From assembly GCF_004764705.1 (NCBI RefSeq), contig NZ_SHLX01000052.1:1-51099 (forward strand): a stretch of DNA of 51,099 nucleotides, in the 5' to 3' direction. The DNA comes from Paenibacillus cymbidii (GTDB lineage: Bacteria; Bacillota; Bacilli; Paenibacillales; NBRC-103111). The translations under genes were made by a program, and so were the position numbers. The notes beneath the pieces are model-generated. The model was not told the DNA's origin and did no database searches. It saw only the letters and a list, made by a program, of their open reading frames with translations. Within the stretch, counting starts at the first letter, position 1; every line of letters starts with the position of its first letter. Shown here piece after piece: positions 9,043-19,188 of this stretch.

Positions 9043-11370
9043 TTACTCCTGGGCGGACGAAGCGAGCATGTCGCGGTATTTGCCGGGCGTGATGCCTTCG
9101 TATTTTTTGAAAAAACGGACGAAGCCGACATCGTTGGCGTATCCGATGCGCAAGGCGATATCGGCCATCGTCAGCGTGCGGTCGGCCAGCAGCCGCTTGG
9201 CTTCCCGGATGCGAACGCGGGCGATGTAGTCGGTGATGTTTTCGTTGCTGTGTTTTTTGAAGAAGGAAGAAAGATACTGCGGCGTCAGTTGAAAATAATC
9301 GGCCATTGCGGTCAGATTTAGGCTGTTCTCCGCGTAGTGCTTGTCGATATAGCGGGCAATGCGGGCATACAACTGCTCGCCGTGCTCCTTCTTCTCCTTG
9401 TTCGCCTCGTGGCACAAGTCGCCGAACAGCCGCTTCACGATCGCCAGCATCTGTTCGGCCGTCGCGCTGCCCGCCAGCTCCTTCATCGGCTCGGCCGCGC
9501 TTTCCAGCCGCTCCTTGTCGCCGGCGCCCAGTCCCTTCAACACTTTCACATAAGTGCCCAGCAGCTCGTAAAACAAACATTTGCCCATCTCCGGGGTAAT
9601 GCCGCCGGACGTAATATTCACGTCGTATATTTGGTCGAGCAGGCTTTCCGCGTTGCCGTAGTCGCCGACCCGGGCGTAATTAATGAGCTGCGCTTCGGTT
9701 TCGAGCGGGTAATGGTAATAATACGGCTGCTGCTCCGCCGTTTCCTCGTAATAAATGATGACATTGGGGCCGTAAAGCATATGGTATTCCAGCGCCAGAT
9801 GCGCTTCCCGGTAGCAGGTCCCGATCGCGTCGACGCCGCGATGGACGGCGCTGACGCCGATCGTGATGTCGAGCTTGAAGCGTGTGACCGCCACCTGCCT
9901 GACCTGTTCGGCCAAAGCGTTCCGCTGCCGCTCCGTCGACTCCCCCGGCTCCGCGCAGTTGATCAGCACCGCCAGCCGGTTGCGGTCGAGCTCGACTACA
10001 TAGCCGGCCGTCCACAACAAGTCGGCGCTCAGATTGGCGAGCACGAACCGCACCAGCGCCCATTCCTTCTCCGTATCGCCGGTCATAAATTCCTTGCCGT
10101 CGTTCACATGAACGATCATGATGACGAAATGGTCGTGCGGGAACGCGATGCCCATAAACGCAAACGAATCGTCGCGCAGCGCCTCCGCTTCGACATGCCC
10201 TTTAATCAGCCGCAGCAAAAAGTTGGCCCGCAGCACCGGCCGCTGCTCGGACAATGTCCGGCTTAGCCGGTGGTTCTCTTCGAAGGAGCGGATCACCGAC
10301 ATTTTGATATAATCGAGCTCGTTCGTTTGTTCGCCGTCCGCCCGGTCGCCCCGGGTCCGGATCGTGCGGACGACGTCGCGGATCGGGTTGTAGTTGCGCA
10401 TCGCCAAATAGTACGACACCAGCGCGCCCGCCAGCAAGATGAGCAGCAGCAGCAAGGCGGCGCGGTCTTTCAGGCGGTACACCTGCTCCAGCAGCAGCCG
10501 TTTGGGCACGACGGAGATGTACTTCCATCCGTTGTTGCCTGACGTATAGGAAACCATCTTCGCTTCGCCGTCCTGCTGAAACTGCCGGTAGCCCGCGTCG
10601 CCATCCAGCTGCGCCAGCCATTCCTCGCTCCGCCCGGTCTTCTCCGCCGTGGAGACGATCACCTGACGGGCGGCGTCGACGATATAGATCTCGCCTTGAT
10701 TCGTCGCCTGAATCGATTGGATCAGCCGGTCGAACTCGCGCTCCTTGATCAGTACGGCCAAATAGCCTTTGGCGTTCGTTTTTTCGCCCCACGGAAGCGA
10801 TTCCACATAAGTGAACATCGGATCGCTGCCGCTCAGGCCGGTAGTGAAGCTGTCGGGAAAATAGCTCTGGTGCCTCACGCCGGCGAACACCTCGCGGATC
10901 GCCCAGTCGACGCTTTTCCCCTGGTACTGCAGCATCTTTTCGAAAAAAGTCGGCGCGTCCGCCTTGCCCGTCGTCGTCAGCACCGTTTCCGTGTTTTTGA
11001 AGTACAGAAACACTTCCCCGACGAAATTGCTGATGCTGCGAATGTTTTGCAGTTCCTTCATGATGTCGACAAAATCGAATTGCCGGCTGGCGAAATCGTC
11101 CTCGCCATGGCTCAGCGCCCACTGCACCTTCGGATTGAGCGCGATTTGCAGCGTCATTTTGTCGATTTCGTTGAAGCGGTTTTCCGCAACGAGCTTGACC
11201 TGCTCCAGCAGCCCCATGTTCGTCCGGTTGGAGTTGGCGACGAGCATCGCCTCAATCTGTTGAAACAGGAACACGCCGATCAGCACCGGCAGCAGCAGGA
11301 CGGACATGTAGGAAAGCATAAACGTAAGGAACAGGCTTCTTCGGCGTTTGATCTTCTGCAGCCATTTCAC
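9043..11370 (-). CDS. Membrane sensor AraC-family regulator (YesN-like), module 1
   Basis: A 775-residue one-component regulator. A basic N-terminus and TM1 (about 12-34) lead to a Cache-like extracellular sensor, TM2 (about 303-325), a cytoplasmic linker region, and a C-terminal AraC double helix-turn-helix (about 672-770) with the GITPGKYR signature. The start is GTG at 11370, eight bases after AGGGGG. The sensor should detect the substrate outside the cell and activate the adjacent binding-protein gene. A hairpin terminator of the upstream unit (11465-11500) separates it from the beta-helix gene, so it has its own promoter, probably within 11371-11464. Confidence 0.93.
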   Translation of the reverse strand: MKWLQKIKRRRSLFLTFMLSYMSVLLLPVLIGVFLFQQIEAMLVANSNRTNMGLLEQVKLVAENRFNEIDKMTLQIALNPKVQWALSHGEDDFASRQFDFVDIMKELQNIRSISNFVGEVFLYFKNTETVLTTTGKADAPTFFEKMLQYQGKSVDWAIREVFAGVRHQSYFPDSFTTGLSGSDPMFTYVESLPWGEKTNAKGYLAVLIKEREFDRLIQSIQATNQGEIYIVDAARQVIVSTAEKTGRSEEWLAQLDGDAGYRQFQQDGEAKMVSYTSGNNGWKYISVVPKRLLLEQVYRLKDRAALLLLLILLAGALVSYYLAMRNYNPIRDVVRTIRTRGDRADGEQTNELDYIKMSVIRSFEENHRLSRTLSEQRPVLRANFLLRLIKGHVEAEALRDDSFAFMGIAFPHDHFVIMIVHVNDGKEFMTGDTEKEWALVRFVLANLSADLLWTAGYVVELDRNRLAVLINCAEPGESTERQRNALAEQVRQVAVTRFKLDITIGVSAVHRGVDAIGTCYREAHLALEYHMLYGPNVIIYYEETAEQQPYYYHYPLETEAQLINYARVGDYGNAESLLDQIYDVNITSGGITPEMGKCLFYELLGTYVKVLKGLGAGDKERLESAAEPMKELAGSATAEQMLAIVKRLFGDLCHEANKEKKEHGEQLYARIARYIDKHYAENSLNLTAMADYFQLTPQYLSSFFKKHSNENITDYIARVRIREAKRLLADRTLTMADIALRIGYANDVGFVRFFKKYEGITPGKYRDMLASSAQE

Positions 11371-11464
11371 GAATTAATCCCCCTGCCTCGATCGATGGTC
11401 GTTTGCTTTAACTGTACCACGAAGGATTCGCCGCCGACAGCAAAAGATGCAGGGGGAAAACAAG

Positions 11465-11500
11465 CTGCCTTTGCCCCCCGTAACGGCGGGACAAAGGCAG
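11465..11500 (-). terminator. Rho-independent terminator of the 1474-residue beta-helix gene
   Basis: A long hairpin with arms CTGCCTTTG and CAAAGGCAG, extended inward by paired C/G runs, lies 18 bp past the stop at 11518. On the minus strand it is followed by CTTGTTTT. Confidence 0.85.
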
Positions 11501-11517
11501 TCGGTTGCGACCCGGGC

Positions 11518-14500
11518 TTAGCCGCCCGTCGGCGGATTGTACACGACGGCAATATTCGGCGGCGCGTAGTTGCCGGCGATGTTGATCTGCCCGGCCGCGA
11601 TGCCGCCAAGCCGCACGTTCCCGGAAATATAGTTATGGAAGTTCAACTGCTGCAAGGCTCCCAGGAAATTGCCGACGGTTACGTTGCCGCCGATGCCGTG
11701 GAAGTCGATCGTGCCGCCTGCCAGCATCGATTGGCCTACGGTCAGGCCGCTGCCGGAAATTTGCCCTTGCAGGTTAATATTGCCTTTGGCATAGTATGCC
11801 CCTTGAACGGAAACCCGGTCCAACGTCGAAAATTGCGAGTTCCCCGTCACGTATAACGACTTGCCGATCGCAAACGACGAGTAGTTGCCGCTGCTTGGCA
11901 TAAAGTCGCCGGTGCTGCTGACGTTTCCGTCGACGGCCAGGGAACTGAACCCTTTGAAGCTGATCCCGCCGCCGATCAAGTCGCCCTTGATCGAGCCTGA
12001 AGCAATGTTGCCGCCCTGGAAGGCGATGGCCCCTTGCGCGCTCATCGTGCCGTCTACCGTCATGCTGCCTACGCTGGAATTGAACGTAATGCCGCCCGCC
12101 GCGATCACATTGCCGTGAATGACCAAGCCGTTGATGTAGCCGTTGAACGTCAGCGGTCCGTTGCAGACGACATCGCCATAGATGACGAGATTGGACGTAG
12201 CGCCGATCTGGCAGGAGCTGCCGCCGTAAACGACGGTGCTGCCGACGGTCGACGAGTCGCCGATCGTCATGGCGCCGTAGGTGTTGGCGATTGAAACCGC
12301 GCCGGCGTACAGCTGTTGCGGCAGCGCCACGCTGTTGCCGTTCTGGGTGATCGTCTTATTCCCTGCCGCCACGGAACCCGGAGTCGTCACGGTCAGCGGC
12401 AATGGCTGAGCGGCGAGCTGCTGGTTGAGGTAACCGGTGAAATCGGCCGCAAAGCTGGCATCCTGCGTGTAGCCGCCCGCCGCTACTGCAATTTCCGCCA
12501 GCCCCGTTCCGGCGCTGCCGTACACGACCTGATTGCCGAAGATCGCCGGTGTCGGCGTTGGCGTTGGCGTTGGTGTTGGCGTCGGCGTTGGCGTCGGTGT
12601 TGGCGTCGGCGAAGGAGTAGGCGTTGCAAGCTCCGTTGTAACGACCAGCTCGGGCGTCATGGCCGAACCCGCTTCCCTGGCGAAAAAGTCGACGTAATCC
12701 GTATGCCCCGGCGTATTCTCCAGACTGAAGCTTGCGGTATGATCGCCGGCGGTCTGGCTGCGGAGGAAGGAAGTCACGTCAAACTCGTGATACTTCTCCG
12801 TTCCGGTCACGATGACATGGCCGAGCGCCGTTGCCCCTCTTGCGGGCGCGTTGTTGCCGGTAATACCGGTTTCCGTCCAGTTGTCCGCGTCAACGGCATA
12901 AGCGGATACGTCGGCTTGCGCGTTCGGCGTCGAATCGTCGAGCCCGTACACGCGCAGCGTGGCGCTGTTGACATTGGCGCTTACTTTGCCGATGGCGAGC
13001 GACTTATCCCAGGCGATCATGCCGAAATACCCGGGATCCGTATTGACGTTGTTCGTATCGAGGAACTCCGCCGCGAATTGATTGTTCACCCAGACTTGCA
13101 CCTTGACGCCCGCGCTCGTATTGACGGCGCTTACCGTCACGAGAGCTTTCGTCTTGTCCTTGAGCAGCGTATTCGGCTGGTACAACCGCGTCGGAATATC
13201 GCCGTATTCGTCGTACGCCTGGAACTCGAACGTGTTTTCGTTGAAGATGAGCAAATATTCGTTGGTAAACGCATTGGCCTTCGGATCGGCTCCCCGGAGC
13301 ACAAAGGCCGGCCAGATGCCGTCTTCGATTTCCGCCGATACATTGACCGTGATCGCTTCATTGCCGAATTTTTGCCCGTAGTAGCCAACTGCCGCAAGTT
13401 CGCCCGACAACGTCAGCGAATCCCCGCTGAAATTCAAATTGGCCTTGGTCGAACCGAGCCAGTGAGCCTGATCGTTCAGCATGGTGTTCGCCAGCGCATG
13501 CGAATCGGGAGCATAATCGAACTTCAGGAACGATTTTCGGCCATTGGAAACGATCAGCCGCTGCTCCGTGCCGTAATTGGCATCCGTACCCGCTTCGACA
13601 TAGCTGTCCGCCACCGGCGTGTACGTTTCCGTCTGTACGATCGCACTCGGGGACGGCGTTGGCGTCGGCGTTGGCGTTGGTGTCGCAGTAGGTGTTGGCG
13701 AAGGCGTTGGCGTCGCGGTAGGCCCCGGCGTGTACGGGAACGGAAAGTCCGCCTTCAGCCCGACCTGCGACGTATCGATATTGACGAACCCTCTGGCCAG
13801 CGCCGGCGAACCGGCTTCTACCGTGTAGTCGTATCCGTTCGGATTGCGGAACAACGGATCGCCGATGAACGAATGCTGATCGTATTTGTTGTTGTCGAGC
13901 GTCTGCCAGTTGGCGAACGTATCGTCGCCCGGGATGTCTTCCGCGTTATACGTGCCGCCCGGATGGTAGAACACGTTGTTGTCGGCCGTCCCTACGCCCA
14001 GGGCTGGATCGCCGTGCTCGGAGCGGAACATGTAGGTGGTGATTCCCAGCGGCGAATTGAAGATGTTGTGCGTAAACGTGTTGTTCTTCGGCTGCTCGCA
14101 TTGCGGATTGTAGTTGAGCGCGGCGATTTCCTTGCGAATCAGATTGTCGGACACAATGTTGTTGTCGAACACGTTGTCCGTGCCATTGACGAGGAAAGCG
14201 TAAAACCCGTTCGGAACAAAATTGCCGTTGCGGTTGTGATGAATGATGTTGTTGCGGATCGTCGTAAAGTTGGAGCTGCAATCGAGATAAATCCCCACGT
14301 CGCTGCCGGAAACGCCGCCGACGGTATCGTGCAGCACATTGTTCGCGATCACATTGTTTTTGCCGGAGCCCCAGCTGTAGATCATGCCGCCGTCCTCGGC
14401 GTCCTTCAGCACGTCGGACACGTCGTTGTATATCACCTGGTTGTTGCGGGCATACACGAAATCGAGCCGGTTGTCCATCGTCAAGGTCGTCCCGTATATG

Positions 14501-15942
14501 GTGCTGCCCATGGTCATCCCGTACAGCGCTTCGCCGCTCATCAGAATGCCGATGTACGGAAAATGCCGCACGTTGTTATGGGATACTTCGTTGTCCCCGC
14601 TGTAAGAAAGCGTGATTCCCGGCGCGTGGCCGACCAACTGGCCGCCGTTTTCCACCAGATTGTTGGAAATCAGATTGAATTTGTTGATATACGCCGCGTC
14701 CGCGTTGGGAAAATTGCCTTCGGGGCCGTAATCGCCGAATTCGTAGCTCACGGCTTTGACGCCGCTTGCGCCGCTTCCCTGAATATGATTGCCGTAAACC
14801 GTATTATGCTGGGCATAGTTCTGCATCACGATGGAGCTGTACCCGGAGTTAAGGAATTGATTGAACTGGAACGCAATATATTCCGCGTTCTCCATGACCA
14901 CCATGGCTTCTTTGGCGTTCGTCACGCTGTTCACCGTATCGTACGGATAGTAGCTGGTGAAATCGGTCAAATTGAAGGTCAGGCCTTCGAATTGCAAATT
15001 TTTGACCGTTTGCGACATGCGAGAGCCTTTCAGCTCGAGCAGCCGTGTCATTTTCGGAGCGGTGATGACCTGGTCTTCGATCGGGCCGTTGTTCATCGGC
15101 CAATAATACAGGTAGCCTGCGGCCCGATCGAGATAAAATTCGCCGGGCGAGTCGAGGAAATCTTTGGACCCCTGGATAAAATAGCGGTTGCCGACGGTGA
15201 TATCGTAAGCCGCGTTGTTCTGCAGCGTCACCAATCGCGTCGCCGCATCGATCGAGGCGATCGGCACCGTGGATTCGATAAAGTTCGACCCTGCCCAAAT
15301 AACGGCCTGCGCCTGGCTGATGTCGAAACCGTCCGGCAAATCGCCCGCTTTGTAGACGAATTTGTTCTGCGAAGGGCCGCTGCTCCCCGCCACGCGCAAA
15401 TAGGCGTTGCCGTCCGGCGTAATGTTCGGCGTCCTCGCTTTGACGCTGCGCACGTTGTTTTCGGTCAGCGTCTGGAACTTCCAGGAGGTGCCGACATACG
15501 CCTTGTAAATGTGGCCCGAATCGAGCGTCCAGTTCGTAATGCGCTGCCCGCCGATGAAGATCGGCTCTTCGTTGGCATAATTTTTGTAAATAATTGTATG
15601 ATTGTTGTTGCCCGAATCGGCGTCGGTAAATGTGATTTTGTTATCTTCGTAGTAGTTGCCGCCGCGAATATAAACGATAATATCCCCGGTCATCGTTCCC
15701 TTGGTTGCGCGAATGACATCCCTCGCCTTCTGGATGGAGGCGAACGGCTGGGCAAGCGTGCCCGGATTGGCGTCGCTCCCCGTTGTCGCCACGTAATATT
15801 CCGCCTGCGGCGCATCCGCGTACACGGAGCCTGCGTAGGCGAATCCCAGGAGACTGTAAACGGCCATCGCGACCAGCATCGTCACGGGAATGAAGCGCTT
15901 TCGATTTCGCTTGACTGCCCCGATCTGTTTCGTCTGTCCCAT
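11518..15942 (-). CDS. Secreted GH141-like beta-helix protein with split CBM96-like domain and bactofilin-like C-terminus
   Basis: A 1474-residue secreted multidomain protein. Order: signal peptide (about 1-43); right-handed parallel beta-helix (about 48-735) with the YYVATTGSDANPGT start and the GGQRITNW segment seen in GH141-like enzymes; Pro-Thr linker (736-767); first half of a DNRLRE/CBM96-like domain (to about 807); an inserted jelly-roll-like segment (about 808-985); the rest of CBM96; a second Pro-Thr linker (1106-1132); and a glycine-rich solenoid (about 1145-1474) resembling bactofilins. There is no LPXTG or SLH anchor. It shares all parts except the insertion with the 20880-24677 protein. 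The likely role is cleavage of a cell-wall polysaccharide; GH141 includes an alpha-L-fucosidase and a xylanase. The activity is inferred. Confidence 0.85.
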   Translation of the reverse strand: MGQTKQIGAVKRNRKRFIPVTMLVAMAVYSLLGFAYAGSVYADAPQAEYYVATTGSDANPGTLAQPFASIQKARDVIRATKGTMTGDIIVYIRGGNYYEDNKITFTDADSGNNNHTIIYKNYANEEPIFIGGQRITNWTLDSGHIYKAYVGTSWKFQTLTENNVRSVKARTPNITPDGNAYLRVAGSSGPSQNKFVYKAGDLPDGFDISQAQAVIWAGSNFIESTVPIASIDAATRLVTLQNNAAYDITVGNRYFIQGSKDFLDSPGEFYLDRAAGYLYYWPMNNGPIEDQVITAPKMTRLLELKGSRMSQTVKNLQFEGLTFNLTDFTSYYPYDTVNSVTNAKEAMVVMENAEYIAFQFNQFLNSGYSSIVMQNYAQHNTVYGNHIQGSGASGVKAVSYEFGDYGPEGNFPNADAAYINKFNLISNNLVENGGQLVGHAPGITLSYSGDNEVSHNNVRHFPYIGILMSGEALYGMTMGSTIYGTTLTMDNRLDFVYARNNQVIYNDVSDVLKDAEDGGMIYSWGSGKNNVIANNVLHDTVGGVSGSDVGIYLDCSSNFTTIRNNIIHHNRNGNFVPNGFYAFLVNGTDNVFDNNIVSDNLIRKEIAALNYNPQCEQPKNNTFTHNIFNSPLGITTYMFRSEHGDPALGVGTADNNVFYHPGGTYNAEDIPGDDTFANWQTLDNNKYDQHSFIGDPLFRNPNGYDYTVEAGSPALARGFVNIDTSQVGLKADFPFPYTPGPTATPTPSPTPTATPTPTPTPTPSPSAIVQTETYTPVADSYVEAGTDANYGTEQRLIVSNGRKSFLKFDYAPDSHALANTMLNDQAHWLGSTKANLNFSGDSLTLSGELAAVGYYGQKFGNEAITVNVSAEIEDGIWPAFVLRGADPKANAFTNEYLLIFNENTFEFQAYDEYGDIPTRLYQPNTLLKDKTKALVTVSAVNTSAGVKVQVWVNNQFAAEFLDTNNVNTDPGYFGMIAWDKSLAIGKVSANVNSATLRVYGLDDSTPNAQADVSAYAVDADNWTETGITGNNAPARGATALGHVIVTGTEKYHEFDVTSFLRSQTAGDHTASFSLENTPGHTDYVDFFAREAGSAMTPELVVTTELATPTPSPTPTPTPTPTPTPTPTPTPTPAIFGNQVVYGSAGTGLAEIAVAAGGYTQDASFAADFTGYLNQQLAAQPLPLTVTTPGSVAAGNKTITQNGNSVALPQQLYAGAVSIANTYGAMTIGDSSTVGSTVVYGGSSCQIGATSNLVIYGDVVCNGPLTFNGYINGLVIHGNVIAAGGITFNSSVGSMTVDGTMSAQGAIAFQGGNIASGSIKGDLIGGGISFKGFSSLAVDGNVSSTGDFMPSSGNYSSFAIGKSLYVTGNSQFSTLDRVSVQGAYYAKGNINLQGQISGSGLTVGQSMLAGGTIDFHGIGGNVTVGNFLGALQQLNFHNYISGNVRLGGIAAGQINIAGNYAPPNIAVVYNPPTGG

Positions 15943-16088
15943 ACGTGATCTTCCTCTTTTCTGTTCCGGATTGGTGGTTTTTCTGGCATCGCTCCGTCAT
16001 CGTAGTTCCGCTTCTTTACGCAATCGGTTCCCAAACTTCCCTCCCTTCCCTGTAGTCCGGTTTTTATCGTGTCACATCGCCTCCGAAG

Positions 16089-16164
16089 GGTAAATCGCAA
16101 AGTCCCGAATCGGGTGCAATTTTTCGCCGGCCCGCCATTTTACACCACATTCGGTTTATTGCAA
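16089..16164 (-). promoter_or_regulatory. Conserved leader/promoter element of module 2, copy upstream of the 1474-residue gene
   Basis: On the minus strand TTGCAA (16159-16164), a 16-nt spacer ending in GGTG, and TAAAAT (16137-16142) fit a sigma-A promoter. TTTGCGATTTACC (16089-16101) follows in the presumed 5' leader at about +30 to +42. The same arrangement lies upstream of 20154 and 24677. It starts 147 bp before the ATG. Confidence 0.7.
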
Positions 16165-16192
16165 CAGGCGAATAACCGGCGAAATCGACTCC

Positions 16193-16526
16193 CGTTTAAC
16201 CATCGCCAAGCAAACACACTGCACAAACCGCGGCATTCCCCCCTCCGTCAACTAACAAATTTGCTTTTCGTGCCGCTCCGATCAAACATCCTGAGAAATA
16301 GGCCCTGTTTTATTGCCTATTTCGCCAAAAACGGGCTGCCACGCAAAAATAGCCAGTGAAATCACTGGCTATTTCGACTAAAAGGCCCGATTTGAGGCCT
16401 GGCGGAGCAAATAAGCCCTATTTTCACTGGCTATTTCCCGCGAGGCACCCCAAATCGGGCAAATAAGCCATTTTTTATTGGCTATTTTGGTTGCCCGACC
16501 CGGCAGGCATCATGCCGCGGCCGGCC
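16193..16526. repeat. Dispersed 330-bp element, copy 1, containing four-hairpin cassette B
   Basis: This stretch matches 41729-42056 along its whole length, with many point differences. Shared parts include a CGCCAAGCA segment, GCGGCATTC, CTAACAAATT, GTGCCGCTCCGAT, the four hairpins, and a terminal GCATCATGCCGC-type palindrome. The hairpins are at 16296-16322, 16346-16374, 16409-16436 and 16461-16488. It ends about 10 bp past the stop of the binding-protein gene at 16535. It contains no gene and probably acts as the 3' end of that gene. Confidence 0.8.
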
Positions 16527-16534
16527 GCCGGCTG

Positions 16535-18091
16535 CTACTTCTTCGTCTTATACCACTCGTCCAGCTGGCGCTGCGCCTCCTGCACGACTTTGTCGGCACC
16601 GGCTTCCTTCAGCTTCTTGAGGAATTCGTCCAGCTTCTCGCCCGGATCGACCGAGCCGGTCGCCAGCGCCGGAAGATACTTGGATTTCACCGTCGTATAG
16701 TTGGCGATTTCAGACTGCACGGACTCCGTGTTGAAATTAAAACCGAGAATCGGCGACGGCACCGCCGCCTGGTTCTGCTTCAGGATTTGCTCGTTCATCG
16801 TGGGGTCTCCGGTTGCGTCGACAAATGCGTTAAACGTATTGCCGAAGATCCAGCCGTAATTCGACATGCTGTAGCCGCTGTCCTTGATCGGTTTGGCCAC
16901 ATTGGCAGACACTTTGGTATAGTGCTTGCCCTCGACTCCCCATGTGATCAGGTTGTATAACGTTTTGTCCGAATTGAGCAGGTTGAGGAACATCATCGCC
17001 CGTTCCGGGTGCTTCGATTTTTTGTTGATCGAATTCATCGTTGCCGCAACATTGCCGGTAGCCGTAAACGGCGCTGCGAACGGAATCTGAATCACCTCGT
17101 TGCCGCCCATGCTTTCCTTGACCGACAGCAGCCCCGCCGCGTTGATGTTGGTGCTGTACTCCATCAGCACTTTGCCCGTCTTTTCCAGCGAGTTGATGCC
17201 GGCAATCATGCCTGCGTCCTTGTTGATGTAGCCCTTCACATACAGGTTGCGGATGATTTCCAAATATTTTTTGTAGATCGGCAGCTCGTAAATGTTGACG
17301 ACTTTCTTCGGATTCGACAGCTCGATGCCGGTGACATCCTCGCCCACGACCTCGAACCCGAGCGTCGAGTTCATCGCGCCGAACAGCCCGCCCTTTTCCA
17401 TCGCCAGCTCGATCACGTCCGGTTCGCCCTGCTTCACTTGCTCCATGAACGGAATCAGATCTTCCAGCTTCTTGATGCTGTTCACATCGAGCTTATACTT
17501 GTCGGCAAAGCGTTTCTGGATGTAGACGCCTTCGCGGTTGGTCATCGTTTGATAGCTTGGGATGGCGTACAGCTTGCCTTCGACGCGCGGCGTTTGCAGC
17601 GAGATCGCCGGCAGCGATTTTTTGATATCCTGGCCGTACTTGTCGAGCAAGTCGTCAAGCGGCATGATGGCGCCTTTCGCCGCTGCGCCGATGTAATCGT
17701 ACAGCCAGCCGAGCGAATCCCACAAAATGTCGACCGGTTCGCTGGCCGCCAGCACGGTGTTGATTTTTTGCCCGTACTCTCCGGAGATGACCGGCTTGAG
17801 CACGATCGTGGCATTGATTTTGTCCTTGAGGTACTTGTTCATTTCATCCTGAACGGTTTTCAGATCCTTCGGCACTTCCTCGAGCACCGGGAAATACCAG
17901 ATCAATTCCACGGGTTCCAGCTTATCCTGGGCAGCCGCCGAAGGCGCGGCGGAGTTGCCGGGAGCGGCCGATGTGGCCGCCGGTGAAGGGGATGACGACG
18001 ACGAACCGGTTTTGTTGCAAGCGCTTAACACGAGCGTCGAACAGACGGCGACGCTGACCAGGGAAACGAGTGTTTTGTTCCGTTTATGCAT
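16535..18091 (-). CDS. Extracellular solute-binding lipoprotein, module 2
   Basis: A 518-residue binding lipoprotein with lipobox LSAC near residue 27, a Ser/Pro/Ala-rich tether and the family 1 binding fold. The ATG at 18091 is preferred over an in-frame GTG two codons earlier, because GGAGGT then has a 9-nt spacer. Unlike modules 1 and 3, here the binding protein follows the two permeases, 192 bp downstream. It should capture oligosaccharides released by the flanking beta-helix enzymes. The ATPase is not encoded nearby. Confidence 0.94.
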   Translation of the reverse strand: MHKRNKTLVSLVSVAVCSTLVLSACNKTGSSSSSPSPAATSAAPGNSAAPSAAAQDKLEPVELIWYFPVLEEVPKDLKTVQDEMNKYLKDKINATIVLKPVISGEYGQKINTVLAASEPVDILWDSLGWLYDYIGAAAKGAIMPLDDLLDKYGQDIKKSLPAISLQTPRVEGKLYAIPSYQTMTNREGVYIQKRFADKYKLDVNSIKKLEDLIPFMEQVKQGEPDVIELAMEKGGLFGAMNSTLGFEVVGEDVTGIELSNPKKVVNIYELPIYKKYLEIIRNLYVKGYINKDAGMIAGINSLEKTGKVLMEYSTNINAAGLLSVKESMGGNEVIQIPFAAPFTATGNVAATMNSINKKSKHPERAMMFLNLLNSDKTLYNLITWGVEGKHYTKVSANVAKPIKDSGYSMSNYGWIFGNTFNAFVDATGDPTMNEQILKQNQAAVPSPILGFNFNTESVQSEIANYTTVKSKYLPALATGSVDPGEKLDEFLKKLKEAGADKVVQEAQRQLDEWYKTKK

Positions 18092-18283
18092 GGGCACATA
18101 ACCTCCATCAGTTTATTATTCTCTACTATGCGACACGACCCTGCCTGGCTTTTCTGCAAAATTAGGCTGCACCGCCCCCCGTTTCCGTTAGTTCTATCCG
18201 GCATCTATGGAAATTGCGGCAGGGACGCAGGCGAACGTCCGCGGACGTTTTGCCTGCGAATCGGTTTCCCGGCCGCAAGGGTT

Positions 18284-19177
18284 TTACCCTTTCAGCGAAC
18301 CGACGGTCAGGCCGCGCACGAAATATTTCTGGAAGAACGGGAACACCACGAGCATCGGACCGGCCGCCAAAATCGCGATCGCCATGCGGGCCGACAGCGT
18401 CGGATATTTGGACAAATTGATTCGCAGCATCCCGAGCCTTGCGGCGTTGTTGTTGAGGAATTCGATCGAATTCATCACCCGGTACAACAGCAGCTGCAGG
18501 GACACCAGGTTGGGATTGTCGATAAACAGCAAGCCAAGATACCAGTCGTTCCAGTACGTGAACGAGATGAACAGCCCGATCGTGGCCAGCGCCGGCTTGG
18601 ACAACGGCAAAATAATCGTGGCGAACGTACGGATTTCGCGCGCCCCGTCGATTTTGGCCGATTCGATGATTTCCGCGGGAATTTTCTCAAGAAACCCTTT
18701 CATCAGCAAAATGTAGAACGGATTGAGCAAATACGGCAAAATCAGCACCCAAATGGTGTTTTTCAAGTGCAAATATTGCGACACCAAAATGTACAACGGC
18801 ACCAGCCCGCCATTAAACAGCATGGTGAAAAAAATGTAAAACGTGATCGGGCGCCTGTACCTGAAGTCCTGCCGCGACAATACGTAAGCGGACATGCTCG
18901 TCAGCAGCAGCCCGCCTATGGTGCCGACGACCGTAACGAAAATCGTCACGCCGTACGCGCGCAGCAGCTGCTGAGGCGCACGCAGGATGACTTCGTACGC
19001 GGTAAAATCGAGCTGCTGCGGAATCAGGTGATACCCGTTCAGCGTCAAGGTTTGTTCTTCCGTGATCGAAATGGCGATGACGAGCAGGAACGGAATGACG
19101 AACAAAATCGACAACAGAATGAATCCGGCATGGATGACGAAACCGGCAGGCGTAACGGCGCGTAACGATGATTTCAT
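18284..19177 (-). CDS. ABC transporter permease, YtcP/LplC type, module 2
   Basis: A 297-residue six-helix permease with the EAA loop ESAKIDGAREI and the C-terminal GSLKG ending. The frame stays open upstream to 19495 in a shadow of the preceding permease. The ATG at 19177 (MKSSLRAV) is chosen because an AGGGGG site lies just upstream and the homologous N-terminus begins here. It starts 11 bp after the stop of the LplB-type permease, so the two are translated from one mRNA. Confidence 0.93.
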   Translation of the reverse strand: MKSSLRAVTPAGFVIHAGFILLSILFVIPFLLVIAISITEEQTLTLNGYHLIPQQLDFTAYEVILRAPQQLLRAYGVTIFVTVVGTIGGLLLTSMSAYVLSRQDFRYRRPITFYIFFTMLFNGGLVPLYILVSQYLHLKNTIWVLILPYLLNPFYILLMKGFLEKIPAEIIESAKIDGAREIRTFATIILPLSKPALATIGLFISFTYWNDWYLGLLFIDNPNLVSLQLLLYRVMNSIEFLNNNAARLGMLRINLSKYPTLSARMAIAILAAGPMLVVFPFFQKYFVRGLTVGSLKG

Positions 19178-19188
19178 GCTGGGCCCCC

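Noticed and set aside
7302..9092. 596-codon plus-strand open frame
   Set aside because: Antisense to the binding-protein gene; no domains and biased Arg/Val/Gln composition.
11518..11540. Sortase-type C-terminal signal on the beta-helix protein (ends NPPTGG)
   Set aside because: No LPXTG motif, hydrophobic segment or basic tail follows; the chain stops directly after the glycines.
12316..15948. 1210-codon plus-strand open frame
   Set aside because: Antisense to the 1474-residue beta-helix gene, which has signal peptide, linkers and domains; the long frame follows from the codon bias of the real gene.
18000..18030. cre-like AAGCGCTT inside the module 2 binding-protein gene
   Set aside because: It falls in the codons around the lipobox cysteine and only half of the consensus fits; probably chance.
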